Shown: one piece after another, positions 8,992 through 19,455 of the stretch
Layout of the letters: each line of letters opens with the position of its first letter
Numbering within the stretch: position 1 is the stretch's first letter
Assembly: GCA_963702535.1 (NCBI GenBank)
Contig: CAVPDG010000013.1
Location: 179,190 to 243,189, forward strand
DNA from: CAVPDG01 sp963702535
Lineage (GTDB): Bacteria > Chloroflexota > Anaerolineae > Anaerolineales > UBA4823
Length of the DNA stretch: 64,000 nucleotides
Direction of reading: 5' to 3'
Program-made: the position numbers and the translations under genes
The notes under the pieces: generated by a model
Told to the model about the DNA's origin: nothing
Databases searched by the model: none
Seen by the model: the letters and a program-made list of their open reading frames with translations, nothing else

Positions 8992-9018
8992 CCCGTTTCA
9001 GACCAGGCAGATTATAAT
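8992..9018. promoter_or_regulatory. Back-to-back near-leaderless promoters of the divergent pair
   Basis: On the plus strand TATAAT (9013-9018) ends six bases before the ATG at 9025. On the minus strand TAAAAT (8997 down to 8992) ends about ten bases before the ATG codon that starts at 8981. No ribosome-binding site lies between box and start for the plus gene. Both transcripts should have very short or no leaders. Confidence 0.45.
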
Positions 9019-9024
9019 CCAAGT

Positions 9025-9609
9025 ATGGAGACTCGCTATTATCACGGAAATCTGACACCAGAAATGATGGCGCAGGCGCTGGTAGCGCGTTTTGACCACG
9101 GCAATTTACGCGCTCAAAGCTTCAGCAGCCAGGATAAAGTCGTCGTGCAGATCGCATCGCGCACGCTGCGCGCTTCCGGCGGGCAAACAGCCATGACCGT
9201 AGCATTGCAACGCATCCAGGATGGCGTCTCCGTCCAGGCTGGCGAGCAGGAATTGCTGGGAGTTGCGGTGAGCCTGGGGCAATCTGTGCTGGCGACACTG
9301 CTCAATCCCTGGAATGTGATCGGGCGCCTGGATGATATTGCCCAGGATGTGAGCAGCCTGAGCCTGGCTGACCAGGTATGGGAGGAAATTGAGAACGTGG
9401 CGCGTTCTGCGGGTGCAAATTTCGAGCTATCCGAGCGCCTGCGCAGGCTGGTGTGCAGCTACTGCAAGACAGCCAACCCCGTGGGAGAAGCGAGCTGTAT
9501 CGCCTGCGGCGCGCCACTGGGCGAGAGCCAGCCACGCACCTGCCAGAAATGCGGCTACGTCCTGAAATCCGGAGAATCCCGCTGCCCCCAATGCGGAGCG
9601 CCTCAATAG
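9025..9609 (+). CDS. Double zinc-ribbon protein of unknown function
   Basis: A 194-residue protein. The N-terminal 145 residues form an unrecognised domain (YYHGNLTPEMMAQALVARF, a hydrophobic VSLGQSVLATLLNPWNVIG stretch). The C-terminus has four CxxC pairs arranged as two zinc ribbons: CSYC, CIAC, CQKC and CPQC. The ATG at 9025 is chosen over an upstream in-frame start because TATAAT lies just before it and earlier starts would overlap the divergent gene. Its stop abuts the zwf stop tail to tail. Function is not known; zinc ribbons of this kind often mediate protein contacts. Confidence 0.65.
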   Translation: METRYYHGNLTPEMMAQALVARFDHGNLRAQSFSSQDKVVVQIASRTLRASGGQTAMTVALQRIQDGVSVQAGEQELLGVAVSLGQSVLATLLNPWNVIGRLDDIAQDVSSLSLADQVWEEIENVARSAGANFELSERLRRLVCSYCKTANPVGEASCIACGAPLGESQPRTCQKCGYVLKSGESRCPQCGAPQ

Positions 9610-11097
9610 TCAATCATTGTGCCAGCCATGCCCATCCTCGCTGCGCACAAATTCATCGATATCCGGTGGTCCCCAGGTACCGGCCTCGTAGACCGGTAAA
9701 TACATCACCGGGTTGTTTCTCCACGCCTCAATAATCTCCGTAGTAAACGCCCATGCTGCCTGCACTTCATCTGTGCGCGTAAACAGCGTGGCGTCGCCGA
9801 TCAGGCAATCCAGCACCAAACGCTCATAAGCCTCGGGCGGCTCGCCGCCGAAGGTCTCAACGTAATCGAAGTGCATATTAACCGGCTCAATCTGGTTGAT
9901 GGGACCTGGCGCCTTGGCGCCGAAGGTCAAGGTGATGCCTTCGTCCGGCTGGATATTCAGAGCGAGAATATTGGGAGCGTGTCCCGCCAGGTTGCGCCAG
10001 CCGAAGAGCGGCAGGGGCACTTGCTTGAAGTGGATGGCAATTTGGGTATTGCGCTTCGCCAGGCGCTTGCCCGAGCGCAGGAAGAAGGGCACGCCCGCCC
10101 AACGCCAGTTATCGACAAAGAGCCGGGCTGCCAGAAATGTCTCCGTCTGCGAGTCTGGCAGAACACCGGGCTCGTCCTTATAGCCAGGAACCCGCTTGCC
10201 ATCCAGCGTGCCGGCGACATATTGCGCCCGGTAGGTGTTTTTCAGTGCGTCTTTGCCATCCAATGGACGTAAGGAGCGCAGGATCTTTACCTTTTCATCC
10301 CGCACAGCCTCGGCGTTAAAGGCAACCGGAGCTTCCATGGCAGTCAGCGCCAGTAGCTGCATCATGTGATTCTGGAACATATCGCGGATGACGCCGGATT
10401 TCTCATAATATCCGGCACGACCTTCCACGCCGCCGGATTCTGCAACCGTAATCTGGACATGATCCACATTCCGGCGGTTCCACAAGGGCTCGAAGATGCC
10501 GTTGGCGAAGCGGAAGACCAGGATATTCTGGACCGTTTCTTTCCCCAGGTAATGGTCTATCCGGTAGACCTGGCTCTCGGCGAAGACCCCATGCACATCC
10601 GCATCCAACGCCTGAGCCGATGCGAGGTCCTGTCCGTAAGGTTTCTCAATGATCACCCGCCGCCAACCCTCTTCAGACTTCGCCAGACCTGCCTCGCCGA
10701 TCCCGCAAATGATGGTAGCATACACATCCGGCGGCGACGCCAGGTAATGCAGGCAGTTGACAACATCCAATTCGGACAGCAACCCGGCAAGGCGCTGGTA
10801 CCCTGCACTCTCCTCGAACGGAGCGCGCAAGTAGCGCATCGAGCCGAGCAGCTGTTCGACCACTTGCTCGTTCACCGGTTGGCTACGCGCAAATTCGTTG
10901 ATGCCCTGGCGCAGCGTATCGCGCATGACCTGGTCGCTCCAGTCACGCCGGGCATAACCGATCACGTAGAAGGGGTTGGGCAAGCGATCGGCGAGCTTCA
11001 ACTCATAGAGCGCCGGCACCAGCTTGCGCTTGGTTAAATCTCCGGTAACACCGTAGATTACCAGAGCTGTGGGGGCAAGGAAATTCGCTTGAGGCAT
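9610..11097 (-). CDS. zwf: Glucose-6-phosphate 1-dehydrogenase
   Basis: A 495-residue cytosolic enzyme that oxidises glucose 6-phosphate with NAD(P)+ in the oxidative pentose phosphate pathway. The nucleotide-binding motif GVTGDLTKRKL is at residues 15-25, and the substrate and catalytic motif RIDHYLGKETVQN is present near residue 180. LFVDNWRWAGVPFFLRSGKRL in the C-terminal domain is typical. The frame is intact. The start codon overlaps the stop of the upstream HEAT-like gene (TAATG). No 6-phosphogluconate dehydrogenase is in the window, but transketolase lies just upstream. Confidence 0.95.
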   Translation of the reverse strand: MPQANFLAPTALVIYGVTGDLTKRKLVPALYELKLADRLPNPFYVIGYARRDWSDQVMRDTLRQGINEFARSQPVNEQVVEQLLGSMRYLRAPFEESAGYQRLAGLLSELDVVNCLHYLASPPDVYATIICGIGEAGLAKSEEGWRRVIIEKPYGQDLASAQALDADVHGVFAESQVYRIDHYLGKETVQNILVFRFANGIFEPLWNRRNVDHVQITVAESGGVEGRAGYYEKSGVIRDMFQNHMMQLLALTAMEAPVAFNAEAVRDEKVKILRSLRPLDGKDALKNTYRAQYVAGTLDGKRVPGYKDEPGVLPDSQTETFLAARLFVDNWRWAGVPFFLRSGKRLAKRNTQIAIHFKQVPLPLFGWRNLAGHAPNILALNIQPDEGITLTFGAKAPGPINQIEPVNMHFDYVETFGGEPPEAYERLVLDCLIGDATLFTRTDEVQAAWAFTTEIIEAWRNNPVMYLPVYEAGTWGPPDIDEFVRSEDGHGWHND

Positions 11098-11809
11098 TAC
11101 AAAGAAGATAATTTCGCCAGGGCTTCCTTGATGTCTGCCAGCAGGTCATCGTCATCCACGCCGGCGGGTGGGGCAAATGCCATCGCTTGCTGCCCGTTGA
11201 CGCGGCTCTCCAGCCGCGCCAGCATGCGTTCCAGCGTCGGGATCACATCGCAATAACCCACCTCACCCGCCAGGCGGATGGCATAGCGCCTGATCTCCAG
11301 CGGCGCTTTGCGCGAGGCTGCCAGGTCTGCCAGGTGGTTACCGGCATACGGACATGCATTCATCAGTTTGCCAACCTGTGGCGTCAGCCAGGGTTAAACG
11401 CCAGGGATTGCAGCAAGGCGTAGATTTCGCGCGTGCGCATCCTGCCAAGCTGCGTCATGAGATGCTGGCGGACGGCTTCCGGCGCCGGTCGCCCTTTTTC
11501 ATCGGGGGTGAGCACATCCGCCAATGCCTTGATAACCTGAGCGCGGGTCTCCATATCCGCATCGGTGAGTCTTGTGTAGATGACATACACCACCAGCGGA
11601 GAGAGCCGGCTGGCGCCGCACTTGACCAATAGCTCCAGACCCTGCTGCCGCTGCCTGGTTTCTGAACTCGACAGGCTCTCCGCTGCTCCCCATACCGTGG
11701 GGAATAGCTCGACCTGCCCGGTTGTGATCTCTCCAATTTCAAAGAGGGGTAACTGCGATACCAAAAGAGCCTCTTGCTCGACGTCCATCGTCTGAGATGT
11801 CTCCTTCAA
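11097..11809 (-). CDS. HEAT-like helical repeat protein (frameshifted)
   Basis: The product is about 236 residues of short paired helices (ETRQRQQGLELLVKCGASRL, ETRAQVIKALADVLTPDE, APLEIRRYAIRLAGEVGY), consistent with HEAT-type repeats. Two reading frames must be joined near 11385-11392. There the sense sequence CCTG-GCTG fits two adjacent doubled wobble bases (Pro CCT/CCG and Ala GCT/GCG), giving AFNPATPQVGKLMNACPYAG. The gene ends at the zwf start codon, so it is probably translated with zwf. It may be a protein-interaction scaffold. I do not recognise a named family. Confidence 0.62.
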
Positions 11810-12009
11810 CGATCAGTCTATGTTATTCCAACAAATCTTGCCCCTCGGTATGCATGCAGTATACCTTAACTTAACCCAATAATAACAATCAATTTACAAG
11901 ACCAGGATGCCTATGCGAAATACGACCCATTCGAACTGCTATAGTTAATATGAGAGTGCGCACACCCTGGATTTTCAGAGCGTACGCACTCGGTAAACCG
12001 GCTTAGATA

Positions 12010-14017
12010 TTAGCCGAGCAGCTGCCGGGCAAGCTCGACAGCATGCTCTACGGTAAAGCCATACTTCTCAAACATCACTTTGTAAGGCGCAGAAGCGCCG
12101 TAGCGATCAACCATCAGCAGAGCGCCGTGATCGCCAACCCACTTCTCCCATCCCTGGGATATGCCCGCCTCAACAGCCAGGCGCGCTTTCACATTGGGCA
12201 GAAGCACGCTGTCCTGGTACGCTTTGTCCTGGGCGGCAAAAAGCTCCCAGCTCGGGAAGGAAACCAGGCGGACGTTGATCCCCTCCCGCACAAGCGCCAA
12301 TCCGGCTTTGATGATCAAGCGCTACCTCCGAGCCTGAGGCCATCAGGATAAGCTCCGGCTTCTTGTCGCCCATATCAGCCAGAACGTATGCGCCGCGCTG
12401 CAGCCCGCTGGCAGGGTTAAAAACGGTCCGGTCCAGGGTCGGCAAATCCTGGCGGGTGAACGCCATAGCTGTCGGTCCAGCGCGCCGGGTGATCGCCAGC
12501 TTCCAGGCTTCGCTGACCTCATTTGCATCCGCCGGGCGGAGGACCACCAGGTTCGGGATGGCGCGCAGGGCGGCGATATGCTCGATGGGTTGGTGCGTGG
12601 GACCATCTTCGCCAACCCCGATGCTATCATGCGTGAAGACCCAGATCGAGCCGTAATGGGAGAGGGCGCTCAGGCGGATGGCGGGGCGCATGTAGTCCGA
12701 AAAGACCAGGAAAGTCCCCCCATAAGGGATCACCCCGCCGTGAACTGCCATGCCATTGACGACCGAACCCATGGCGTGCTCGCGCACCCCGAAGTGCATG
12801 TTGCGCCCTTGGCGGGTCTCGGGCTGGAAGCTCGGCTCGCCATCGATCCAGGTCTTATTGGAAGGTGCCAGGTCCGCGGAGCCACCGGTGAGCTCGGGCA
12901 GCACGGATGCCAGGGCATTCAACACCTTACCCGAGGAAATGCGGGTCGCCATGCCTTTTTCATCCGCAGGAAATTCAGGGATCCGAGCCTCCCAGCCTTC
13001 CGGCAGACGGCCTTCCAGGCGGCGAGTGAGCTCGCTTGCCAGCTCGGGGTAGGCTTTGGCGTAGGATTTGAGCAGGGTGTTCCATGCAGATTCGAGCTCC
13101 GCTCCCCGGGCAACACAGGTGCGGAAATGAGCCAGGACGTCTTCTGGGACCAGGAAACGCGGCTCCAAGGGCCAGCCAAGCTTTTCCTTGGCGCCGTTCA
13201 GCTCCTGATCGCCAGGCGGCTCGCCGTGGGCTTTCGCCGTGTCCTGCCGGGTCGGCAAGCCATAGCCGATATGCGTCCTGCAAACGATCAGGGATGGCCG
13301 GGGGTCTGCCTTGGCTTCCTGGATCGCCTGGTCGATCTGCTCCACATCGTTACCGTCGGGGACGTTGAGGATCTGCCAGCCATACGCCGCAAAGCGCGCA
13401 GCGCGATCTTCGGTAAATGCAATCTCGGTTTTGCCGTCGATCGTGATGTGATTATCGTCGTAGAGGTAGATGAGCTGCCCCAACTTGAGATGCCCGGCAA
13501 GGGAGGCGGCTTCGCTGGCAACGCCTTCCATCAGGTCGCCATCGGTGACAATGGCGTAGATGTAATGGTTGACAACATCGTATCCGGGCTGGTTGAATTG
13601 AGCGGCGAGCTGGGCAGCAGCGATTGCCATGCCGACGCCGTTGCTCAACCCCTGCCCAAGCGGACCTGTGGTCACCTCAACGCCCGGCGTTACGCCGAAT
13701 TCCGGGTGCCCAGGTGTGCGGCTGCCCCACTGGCGAAAGCTCATCAGCTCTTCCATCGTCAGGTCGTAACCCGTCAGGTAGAGCAGGCTGTACAGCAGCA
13801 TCGAGCCATGCCCGCCAGACAGGATAAAGCGATCACGGTCAGCCCATTTCGGGTTGCGCGGATTGAACCGCAAGTGACGCATCCATACCGTATAAGCCAG
13901 CGCCGCTGTGCCCATCGGCAGACCGGGATGCCCAGAATTGGCTTTCTGCACACCATCCGCCGAAAGGAAACGGATCGTATTAATCGCACGTTCTTGGATT
14001 GGATCATTCGAAGTCAT
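12010..14017 (-). CDS. tkt: Transketolase (one frameshift in this sequence)
   Basis: A thiamine-diphosphate enzyme of about 668 residues that moves two-carbon units between sugar phosphates. Conserved blocks are visible: NSGHPGLPMG, GPLGQGLSNGVGMA, the cofactor motif GDGDLMEG-like TDGDLMEGVASEAASLAGH, HIGYGLP, and in the C-terminal half DSIGVGEDGPTHQPIEH. The ATG at 14017 is preferred because AAGGAG lies just upstream; longer starts lack support. A frameshift near 12316-12319 (sense CTTG) fits a doubled Leu wobble base (CTT/CTG), restoring GSEVALIIKAGLALV. The gene diverges from the hdr operon. Confidence 0.93.
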
Positions 14018-14389
14018 CAGGCTTGCTCCTTGATTGTGAATATGGGTACAGACCCATTGTAGCAAATGCCTTCGATTAACGCAACTCATTTTGCCGTCCA
14101 GAATTGTGAATTTTATCACACATAGATGGGCAGTTTTATGTAGTAACTTTTGTCATTTATCCTGTGTGCTATTTGTTACTATACTTCCATGCCCAACTTA
14201 CTGATACTTATCTAATAGGGAAAAACCGCACAATCGTCATCGATCCCACCCAAGGCGGAGGTTCTATCCTTACGAAAACTTGCTGACCACTAACAAATGA
14301 AGCTCAATATCATGGGTCACCCAGAAGATCGTTCGAGCCCAATCGACACTATCCTTCTAACCTAGTTTCTTTTCAAACTGGAGGTCCTT
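14018..14389. other. Intergenic control region between tkt and the hdr-mvh operon
   Basis: About 370 bases with no gene. It holds the tkt ribosome-binding site (about 14024-14032, minus strand), a perfect CRP-type dyad at 14105-14120, a weak -10-like TATACT at 14180-14185 on the plus strand, and the hdrC ribosome-binding site (GGAGGT) just before 14390. I see no further structured element. Confidence 0.5.
14105..14120. promoter_or_regulatory. CRP-type dyad operator TGTGA-N6-TCACA
   Basis: TGTGA ATTTTA TCACA matches both half-sites of the CRP consensus exactly. It lies 88 bp upstream of the tkt start and 270 bp upstream of hdrC, so it could serve either. Binding by a CRP/FNR-family protein is inferred from the established consensus. 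The cNMP-domain protein of the hdr operon has no HTH and cannot be the binder itself. Confidence 0.5.
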
Positions 14390-14978
14390 ATGGCAACTGC
14401 CAAGACGCAAGCACGAGCGCCAACGTTCTTTGACCAGGTAGTCGATGCCACGCCGGGGAAATCCCATTTGGAAATGTGCATCCAATGCGGGACGTGTGGC
14501 GGTTCCTGCCCTTCTGGCCCTGATATGGAGCATTCGCCGCGCGCCCTGTTCGCCATGATCAAGGGGGAAATGAGAGAGCGGTGCTGCGCTCGAATACGCC
14601 CTGGTACTGTGTCTCATGCTATTACTGCATGACCCGCTGCCCCCAGGAAGTCCACATCACCGATCTCATGTATACACTCAAGCGGCTGGCGATTCGGGAG
14701 GGATTCTCCAGGATTCCTCCGCGTCTGACGCCCCGGGGTTCTCGCAATCGTTCATCGCGTTCGTTGAGAACTATGGGCGCAGCTTCGAGCTTGGGCTGGC
14801 AACCCGCTATCACTTAACCCATCACCCGCTTGAGGTCTACAAGATGGCGCCGATGGGCTTGGGGATGCTCCGCAAGGGGCGCATGGACCTGGCTCCAAAG
14901 CCAATCAAAGGGGTGAACGAGTTAAAAGCCATCCTCAACAAAGCCAAGCAGTTGGAGGAGGAAGAATATGCGCTATAG
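14390..14978 (+). CDS. hdrC: Heterodisulfide reductase subunit C-like iron-sulfur protein (frameshifted)
   Basis: The merged product is about 194 residues and carries two [4Fe-4S] motifs, CIQCGTCGGSCP and CVSCYYCMTRCP, as in HdrC. HdrC passes electrons between HdrA and HdrB. Two frame breaks occur. The one at 14716-14723 (CCTC-CGCG) fits doubled wobble bases for Pro and Arg and restores GFSRIPRSDAPGFSQSF. The one at 14573-14580 is less clear. GGAGGT precedes the ATG. The stop overlaps hdrB. This is the first gene of the hdr-mvh operon. Confidence 0.88.
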
Positions 14979-15937
14979 CTACTACCCCGGATGCTCTCTT
15001 GAGCGCAATGCCAGCTCCTACCATATCTCAGCGATGGAGGTGGCGAAGCCTTTCGGTGTTGAGTTTGCCGAGATCGATGACTGGAATTGTTGCGGCGCGA
15101 CGGAGTACATTGCGCTGAACAAGATGGCGGCTTATGCCCTGGTTGCCCGCAACCTGACAATCGCCAAAAGCCAACCCGGCAACAGCCAAACCCTGGTTGC
15201 GCCCTGCAGCGCCTGCTTCCTCAACCTGAGCAAGGCAGAGCAATACCTGTGCGAAGACGAAAGATTGAGGACACAAATCAATGTTGCCCTTGGAGCGGGC
15301 GGGATGCATTACAACGCCTGGCGGGTTGAGCGTGAGGCACCTGCTGGATATCTTCGTCAATGACGTGGGTTTTGACGCCATCGCCGAAAAGGTCGTCAAA
15401 CCGCTCAAGGGCTTGCGAATAGCCCCCTACTACGGCTGCCTGATCGTCCGACCGGGATTCCAGGGCGTATTCGACGATCACGAACAGCCCGTCACCCTGG
15501 ATAAACTGATGAAAGTCCTGGGCGCAAATGTCGTGGACTTCCCCCTGAAGGCGAACTGCTGCGGCGGTCACATGACCCAGATCAGCGAACCGGTGGCGAT
15601 GGACCTGCTCAACCGCCTGCTCAAGAACGCAGCCGATTACGAAGCCGATATCCTCGTCACCCTCTGCCCAATGTGCCAGCTCAACCTGGATGCCTACCAG
15701 GGTGATGTCAACCGGTATTTCAAGACCAATTACCATATACCGGTGCTGTATTTCACCCAGGTCATGGGTCTGGCGATGGGCATGAGCGCCCAGGCGATGG
15801 GGATTGGGAAAGAATTTGTAGACGCCCGTCCGGCGCTGGCAAAGGTCGGCGTGGAAGTACCTGAGCCCGAACCTGCCAAGAAAAAGCGGCCCTCCAAGGA
15901 AGAGCTACCCATGCCGCGCATGCCGGAGAAGGAGTGA
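14968..15937 (+). CDS. hdrB: Heterodisulfide reductase subunit B-like protein (one frameshift)
   Basis: About 322 residues. Two CCG domains that bind noncubane [4Fe-4S] clusters are visible. The first has DDWNCCGATEY and CSACFLNL; the second has PLKANCCGGH and LCPMCQLNLDAY. The start MRYSYYPGCSLE is typical. HdrB is the disulfide-reducing site. The frame shift at 15316-15319 (GCCT) fits a doubled Ala wobble base. The Pro/Lys-rich C-terminal tail (about 30 residues) is an addition. The physiological disulfide is not known, since CoM-CoB is not expected in bacteria. Confidence 0.9.
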
Positions 15938-15940
15938 GCC

Positions 15941-17957
15941 ATGACTGAAGAGAAAATTGGTGTCTATGTCTGCCATTGCGGCAGCAACATTGCCGGCACG
16001 GTTGACGTGGAGGATGTTAGCAAATGGGCTGGCGAGGAGCTCAAAGGCCGCGGCGTGGTAATCTCGCGCGATTACAAGTTCATGTGCTCCAGCCTGGGGC
16101 AGGAGCTGATCGAGAAAGACATCCAGGAGCTGGGACTTACTCGTGTGGTTGTTGCGGCATGCTCACCGCACCTTGCACGAGCAGACGTTCCGCAACGCAT
16201 CTGCCCGCGGCGGCTTAAATCCGTACTCTGACAGAACTGGTCTCCATCCGCGAGCAGGTCTCGTGGGTGCACACCGACAAAGTAGCCGCCACGGAGAAAT
16301 CGAAAGCGGTTGTATCGGGCGGCGTAGAGCGCGTTGTTCACCACCAGCCGCTGGAGCCCCTGCACGTGCCCATCAATCCGGCTACCCTGGTCGTTGGCGG
16401 TGGGATTGCAGGCATCCAGTCGGCCCTCGAAATTGCAGACGCAGGCTTCCCGGTCTACCTCGTAGAGCGCGAGCCATCCATCGGTGGGCACATGTCGCAG
16501 TTCGACAAGACCTTCCCCACCCTGGACTGCTCCGCCTGCATCCTGACGCCCAAAATGGTATCCGTCGGTGGTCACAAGAACATCAAGATGTTCACCTGGA
16601 GCGAGGTCACACGAGTCGATGGCTACGTTGGCAATTTTACCGTCACCATTTGCAAGCGCGCCCGCTACGTCAATGAGAGAATTATGCACAGGCTGCGGCA
16701 TCTGCCAGGAAAAATGCCCAAAGAAAATCGTAGACGAAGTGTACGAAGCTGGATTGGGTTACCGCAAAATCGTTTACACACCCTTCCCCCAGGCAGTGCC
16801 AAAATTCCCGGTCATCGATCGCGAGAACTGCACGTACTTCCAAAAAGGCACGTGCAAAGCCTGTGAGAAATTCTGCCCAACCGGGGCGATCGATTTTGCC
16901 CAGGAGGATGAATATATCACCGTCCAGGTCGGCAATATCATCCTGGCGACGGGTTTCGATCTCTTCGACGCTCGCAAGATCAAGCAGTACGGCTATGGGC
17001 GCCTGGCAAACGTCTTCACCAGCCTGGAGTTCGAGCGGCTGACCAACGCCGCGGGTCCGACGAATGGCAAAATCGTTCTGCGCGATGGCGTAACGACGCC
17101 GAAATCGGTCGGTATCGTCCACTGTGTGGGTAGCCGAGATAAGAACTACAACAACTACTGCTCAGGCATCTGCTGCATGCAGAGCCTGAAGTTCGCCCAC
17201 CTCGTAGAGGAGCGCACCGGGGCGCAAGTCACGAATTTCTACATCGACATGCGCACGGCTTATAAAGCCTATGATGAGTTCTACCAGCGGCTGCTGGAGG
17301 AAGGGACGGTCTTCATCCGCGGCAAGGTCGCGGAGATCACCGATGCTGCCCGCAAGCCCGGCGAAGAGGGCAAGCTGATCATCCAGGTGGAGGATACCCT
17401 CATCGGAAAGCAGAGGCGTATCCCGGTCGATATGGTGATCCTCTCTTGCGGACTGGAGCCGCGCGTACGACTCCAAGCAAGTTGCCAAGCTGTTTGGCAT
17501 CTCCTGCAGCGCGGATGGGTGGTACATCGAGAAACACCCCAAGCTGGACCCGGTGGCTACGATGACCGAAGGCGTCTTCATCGCCGGCTGCGTCCAGGGA
17601 CCGAAAGACATCCCATCCAGCGTCTCCCAAGGCGCAGCTGCAGCCGCCCGCGTCCTCGGACGGATCCAACAAGGCGAGATCGCCCTGGAGCCGGTGCGCG
17701 CCAGCGTCGACGAGACGATCTGCTCCGGCTGCCGCATCTGCAACAATATGTGCCCCTTCAACGCTATCCTGTTCCACGAAGACCGGATGGTATCAGAAGT
17801 CAATCCGGCGCTGTGCCAGGGTTGCGGCACTTGCGTTGCCGCCTGCCCGGCGGGCGCTATCAGCGGAACCGGGTTCAGCAATGAGCAGATCTATGCCCAG
17901 ATCGAAGGGCTGCTTATGGTGAACCTGACGCATCCTGCAGTTGCAGAAGCAGCGTGA
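15941..17957 (+). CDS. hdrA: Heterodisulfide reductase subunit A-like FAD/iron-sulfur protein (four frameshifts)
   Basis: About 670 residues after repair. In order: an N-terminal VYVCHCGSNIAG domain, an FAD-binding Rossmann motif (LVVGGGIAGIQSALEIA), the HdrA cluster region (LDCSACILTPKM), an inserted ferredoxin-like pair (CTGCGICQEKCP, CKACEKFCP), and a C-terminal two-cluster ferredoxin domain (CSGCRICNNMCP, CQGCGTCVAACP). HdrA is the flavin-based bifurcation centre. Breaks at 16172-16175, 16224-16227, 16675-16678 and 17462-17465 each fit a doubled wobble base (Leu, Tyr, Glu, Arg), so the gene is probably intact. No in-frame TGA suggests selenocysteine. Confidence 0.9.
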
Positions 17958-17974
17958 AGGTAGGAGGATAAACC

Positions 17975-18448
17975 ATGACCGAGTCGTTTGAACCCGTCAT
18001 CATCGGCTTCACCTGCAACTGGTGCAGTTACCGGGCTGCGGACCTGGCTGGAACGGCGCGGGTGAAATACCCGCCCAACGTCCGCCTCATCCGGCTGATG
18101 TGCTCAGGGCGCCTGGATCCCACTTTCGTGCTCAAAGCACTGGCGAATGGGGCAGATGGTGTATTGATCACCGGTTGCCATCCAGGCGAATGCCACTATA
18201 TCGAGCAAAACTACAAAGCCTTGCGCCGCTACCTGCTGCTGCGACGCACACTGGCTCAGATGGGGGTCGATCCGGGCAGGATCAAGCTCGTCTGGGCGAG
18301 CGCGGCTGAAGGCGTCAGGCTGGCAGAAGAGATTACAAAAATAGTCGAGGAAATCCGCGCCCTGGGACCGCTGAACTGGCCAAAGTGGCAAACAGCTAAC
18401 GGCAAAGAAGCGGCGGCTGTAGAAGAACCACAGGAGGTGCCTGCATGA
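17975..18448 (+). CDS. mvhD: F420-non-reducing hydrogenase iron-sulfur subunit D-like
   Basis: A 157-residue protein of the MvhD/HdrA-linked delta family. Conserved cysteines lie in FTCNWCSYRAAD, IRLMCSGR and ITGCHPGECHY, which hold a [2Fe-2S] cluster. MvhD links the hydrogenase (MvhAG) to HdrA. An AGGAGG ribosome-binding site precedes the ATG. The gene overlaps the small-subunit gene by four bases. Frame is intact. The C-terminal 20 residues are a charged tail. Confidence 0.9.
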   Translation: MTESFEPVIIGFTCNWCSYRAADLAGTARVKYPPNVRLIRLMCSGRLDPTFVLKALANGADGVLITGCHPGECHYIEQNYKALRRYLLLRRTLAQMGVDPGRIKLVWASAAEGVRLAEEITKIVEEIRALGPLNWPKWQTANGKEAAAVEEPQEVPA

Positions 18449-19443
18449 GTACAAACGGAAAACCGAAGTTCGCCATGTACTGGGCGGCTTCTTGTGGCGG
18501 TTGCGAGATCGCTGTTCTGAACATCGGCGAGAAAATACTGGATGTCGACGCCAACTTCGAAGTCGTCTTCTGGCCCGTTGCCATGGATGCCAAGTACAAA
18601 GATGTTGAGGCAATGCCGGATAAGTCCATCCTGCTCACCTTGTTCAACGGCGGCATCCGCAACAGCGAGAACGAGGAGATAGCCCGCCTGATGCGACGCA
18701 AAAGCCAGATACTGGTTGCTTTTGGCTCTTGCGCCAGTGAAGGCTGCATCCCTGGGCTGGGCAATTTCTTCAATCCTGAAGATATCTTTAAATCAGCTTA
18801 CCAGGGCGTTTCGACAGTTAATCCGCAGAACATCCGCCCACAACCCAGCACAAGCATGCCCGAGGGTGAGCTGCACATCCCCAAGTTCTACCCGGTGCTG
18901 AAGACGCTCGATCAGGTGGTGCCTGTGGATTACTACATGCCCGGTTGCCCACCCGAGTCTCACCAGATCGCTGCGGTGATCGAGCTGGTCATCCAAGTCC
19001 TTCACGGAGAGGCAAGCCTGCCGCCAGCTGGAGCCACGATCGGCGCTGGCGTTTCTACCGTGTGCGATGACTGCCCGCGTGAACGCAATGTCAAAAACAT
19101 CAAGAAGTTCGTCCGCATCCAGGATATCCAACCCGACCCAACGCTGTGCTTGCTCGAGCAAGGCGTGCCGTGCAACGGTCCTGCTACTCGCAACGGCTGC
19201 GGCGCCCTCTGCCCGCAAGCCGGGGCGCAGTGCATCGGGTGCTACGGTCCTGCCGAAGGTGTGCTGGACTACGGCTCGCGGCTGATCGCCTCGTTCGCCT
19301 CCGTGATCGACAGCAATGATCCGGAAGAGATCGAGCGCATTCTGGATGGCATTCCAGACCCTGCCGGGCAGTTCTACCGCTTCAACCTGGCGGGATCTCT
19401 GCTACGCGCCGGTACGGCAGCGTGGCGCGGCAACTCTGTTTAG
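18445..19443 (+). CDS. mvhG: [NiFe]-hydrogenase small subunit, group 3c-like
   Basis: A 332-residue cytosolic subunit that carries electrons away from the active site. Proximal cluster ligands include Cys17 and Cys20 (ASCGGCEIAVL), FGSCASEGCIPG and YMPGCPPESHQI. Further cysteines (VCDDCPRERN; CLLEQGVPCNGP; NGCGALCP; QCIGCYGP) fit two more clusters. There is no Tat signal, so the enzyme is cytoplasmic as in Mvh types. It overlaps mvhD and is followed by mvhA. Confidence 0.92.
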   Translation: MSTNGKPKFAMYWAASCGGCEIAVLNIGEKILDVDANFEVVFWPVAMDAKYKDVEAMPDKSILLTLFNGGIRNSENEEIARLMRRKSQILVAFGSCASEGCIPGLGNFFNPEDIFKSAYQGVSTVNPQNIRPQPSTSMPEGELHIPKFYPVLKTLDQVVPVDYYMPGCPPESHQIAAVIELVIQVLHGEASLPPAGATIGAGVSTVCDDCPRERNVKNIKKFVRIQDIQPDPTLCLLEQGVPCNGPATRNGCGALCPQAGAQCIGCYGPAEGVLDYGSRLIASFASVIDSNDPEEIERILDGIPDPAGQFYRFNLAGSLLRAGTAAWRGNSV

Positions 19444-19455
19444 GAGGATCACACA

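Noticed and set aside
11951..11990. Possible terminator hairpin GAGTGCG/CGCACTC downstream of tkt
   Set aside because: Only seven pairs with a long loop and no T-tract on the minus strand.
12578..14062. A 494-residue plus-strand open frame
   Set aside because: It is the antisense shadow of transketolase and has no family features.
14390..17957. Reading the hdr genes as pseudogenes
   Set aside because: All functional motifs remain, and nearly all breaks fit doubled wobble bases.
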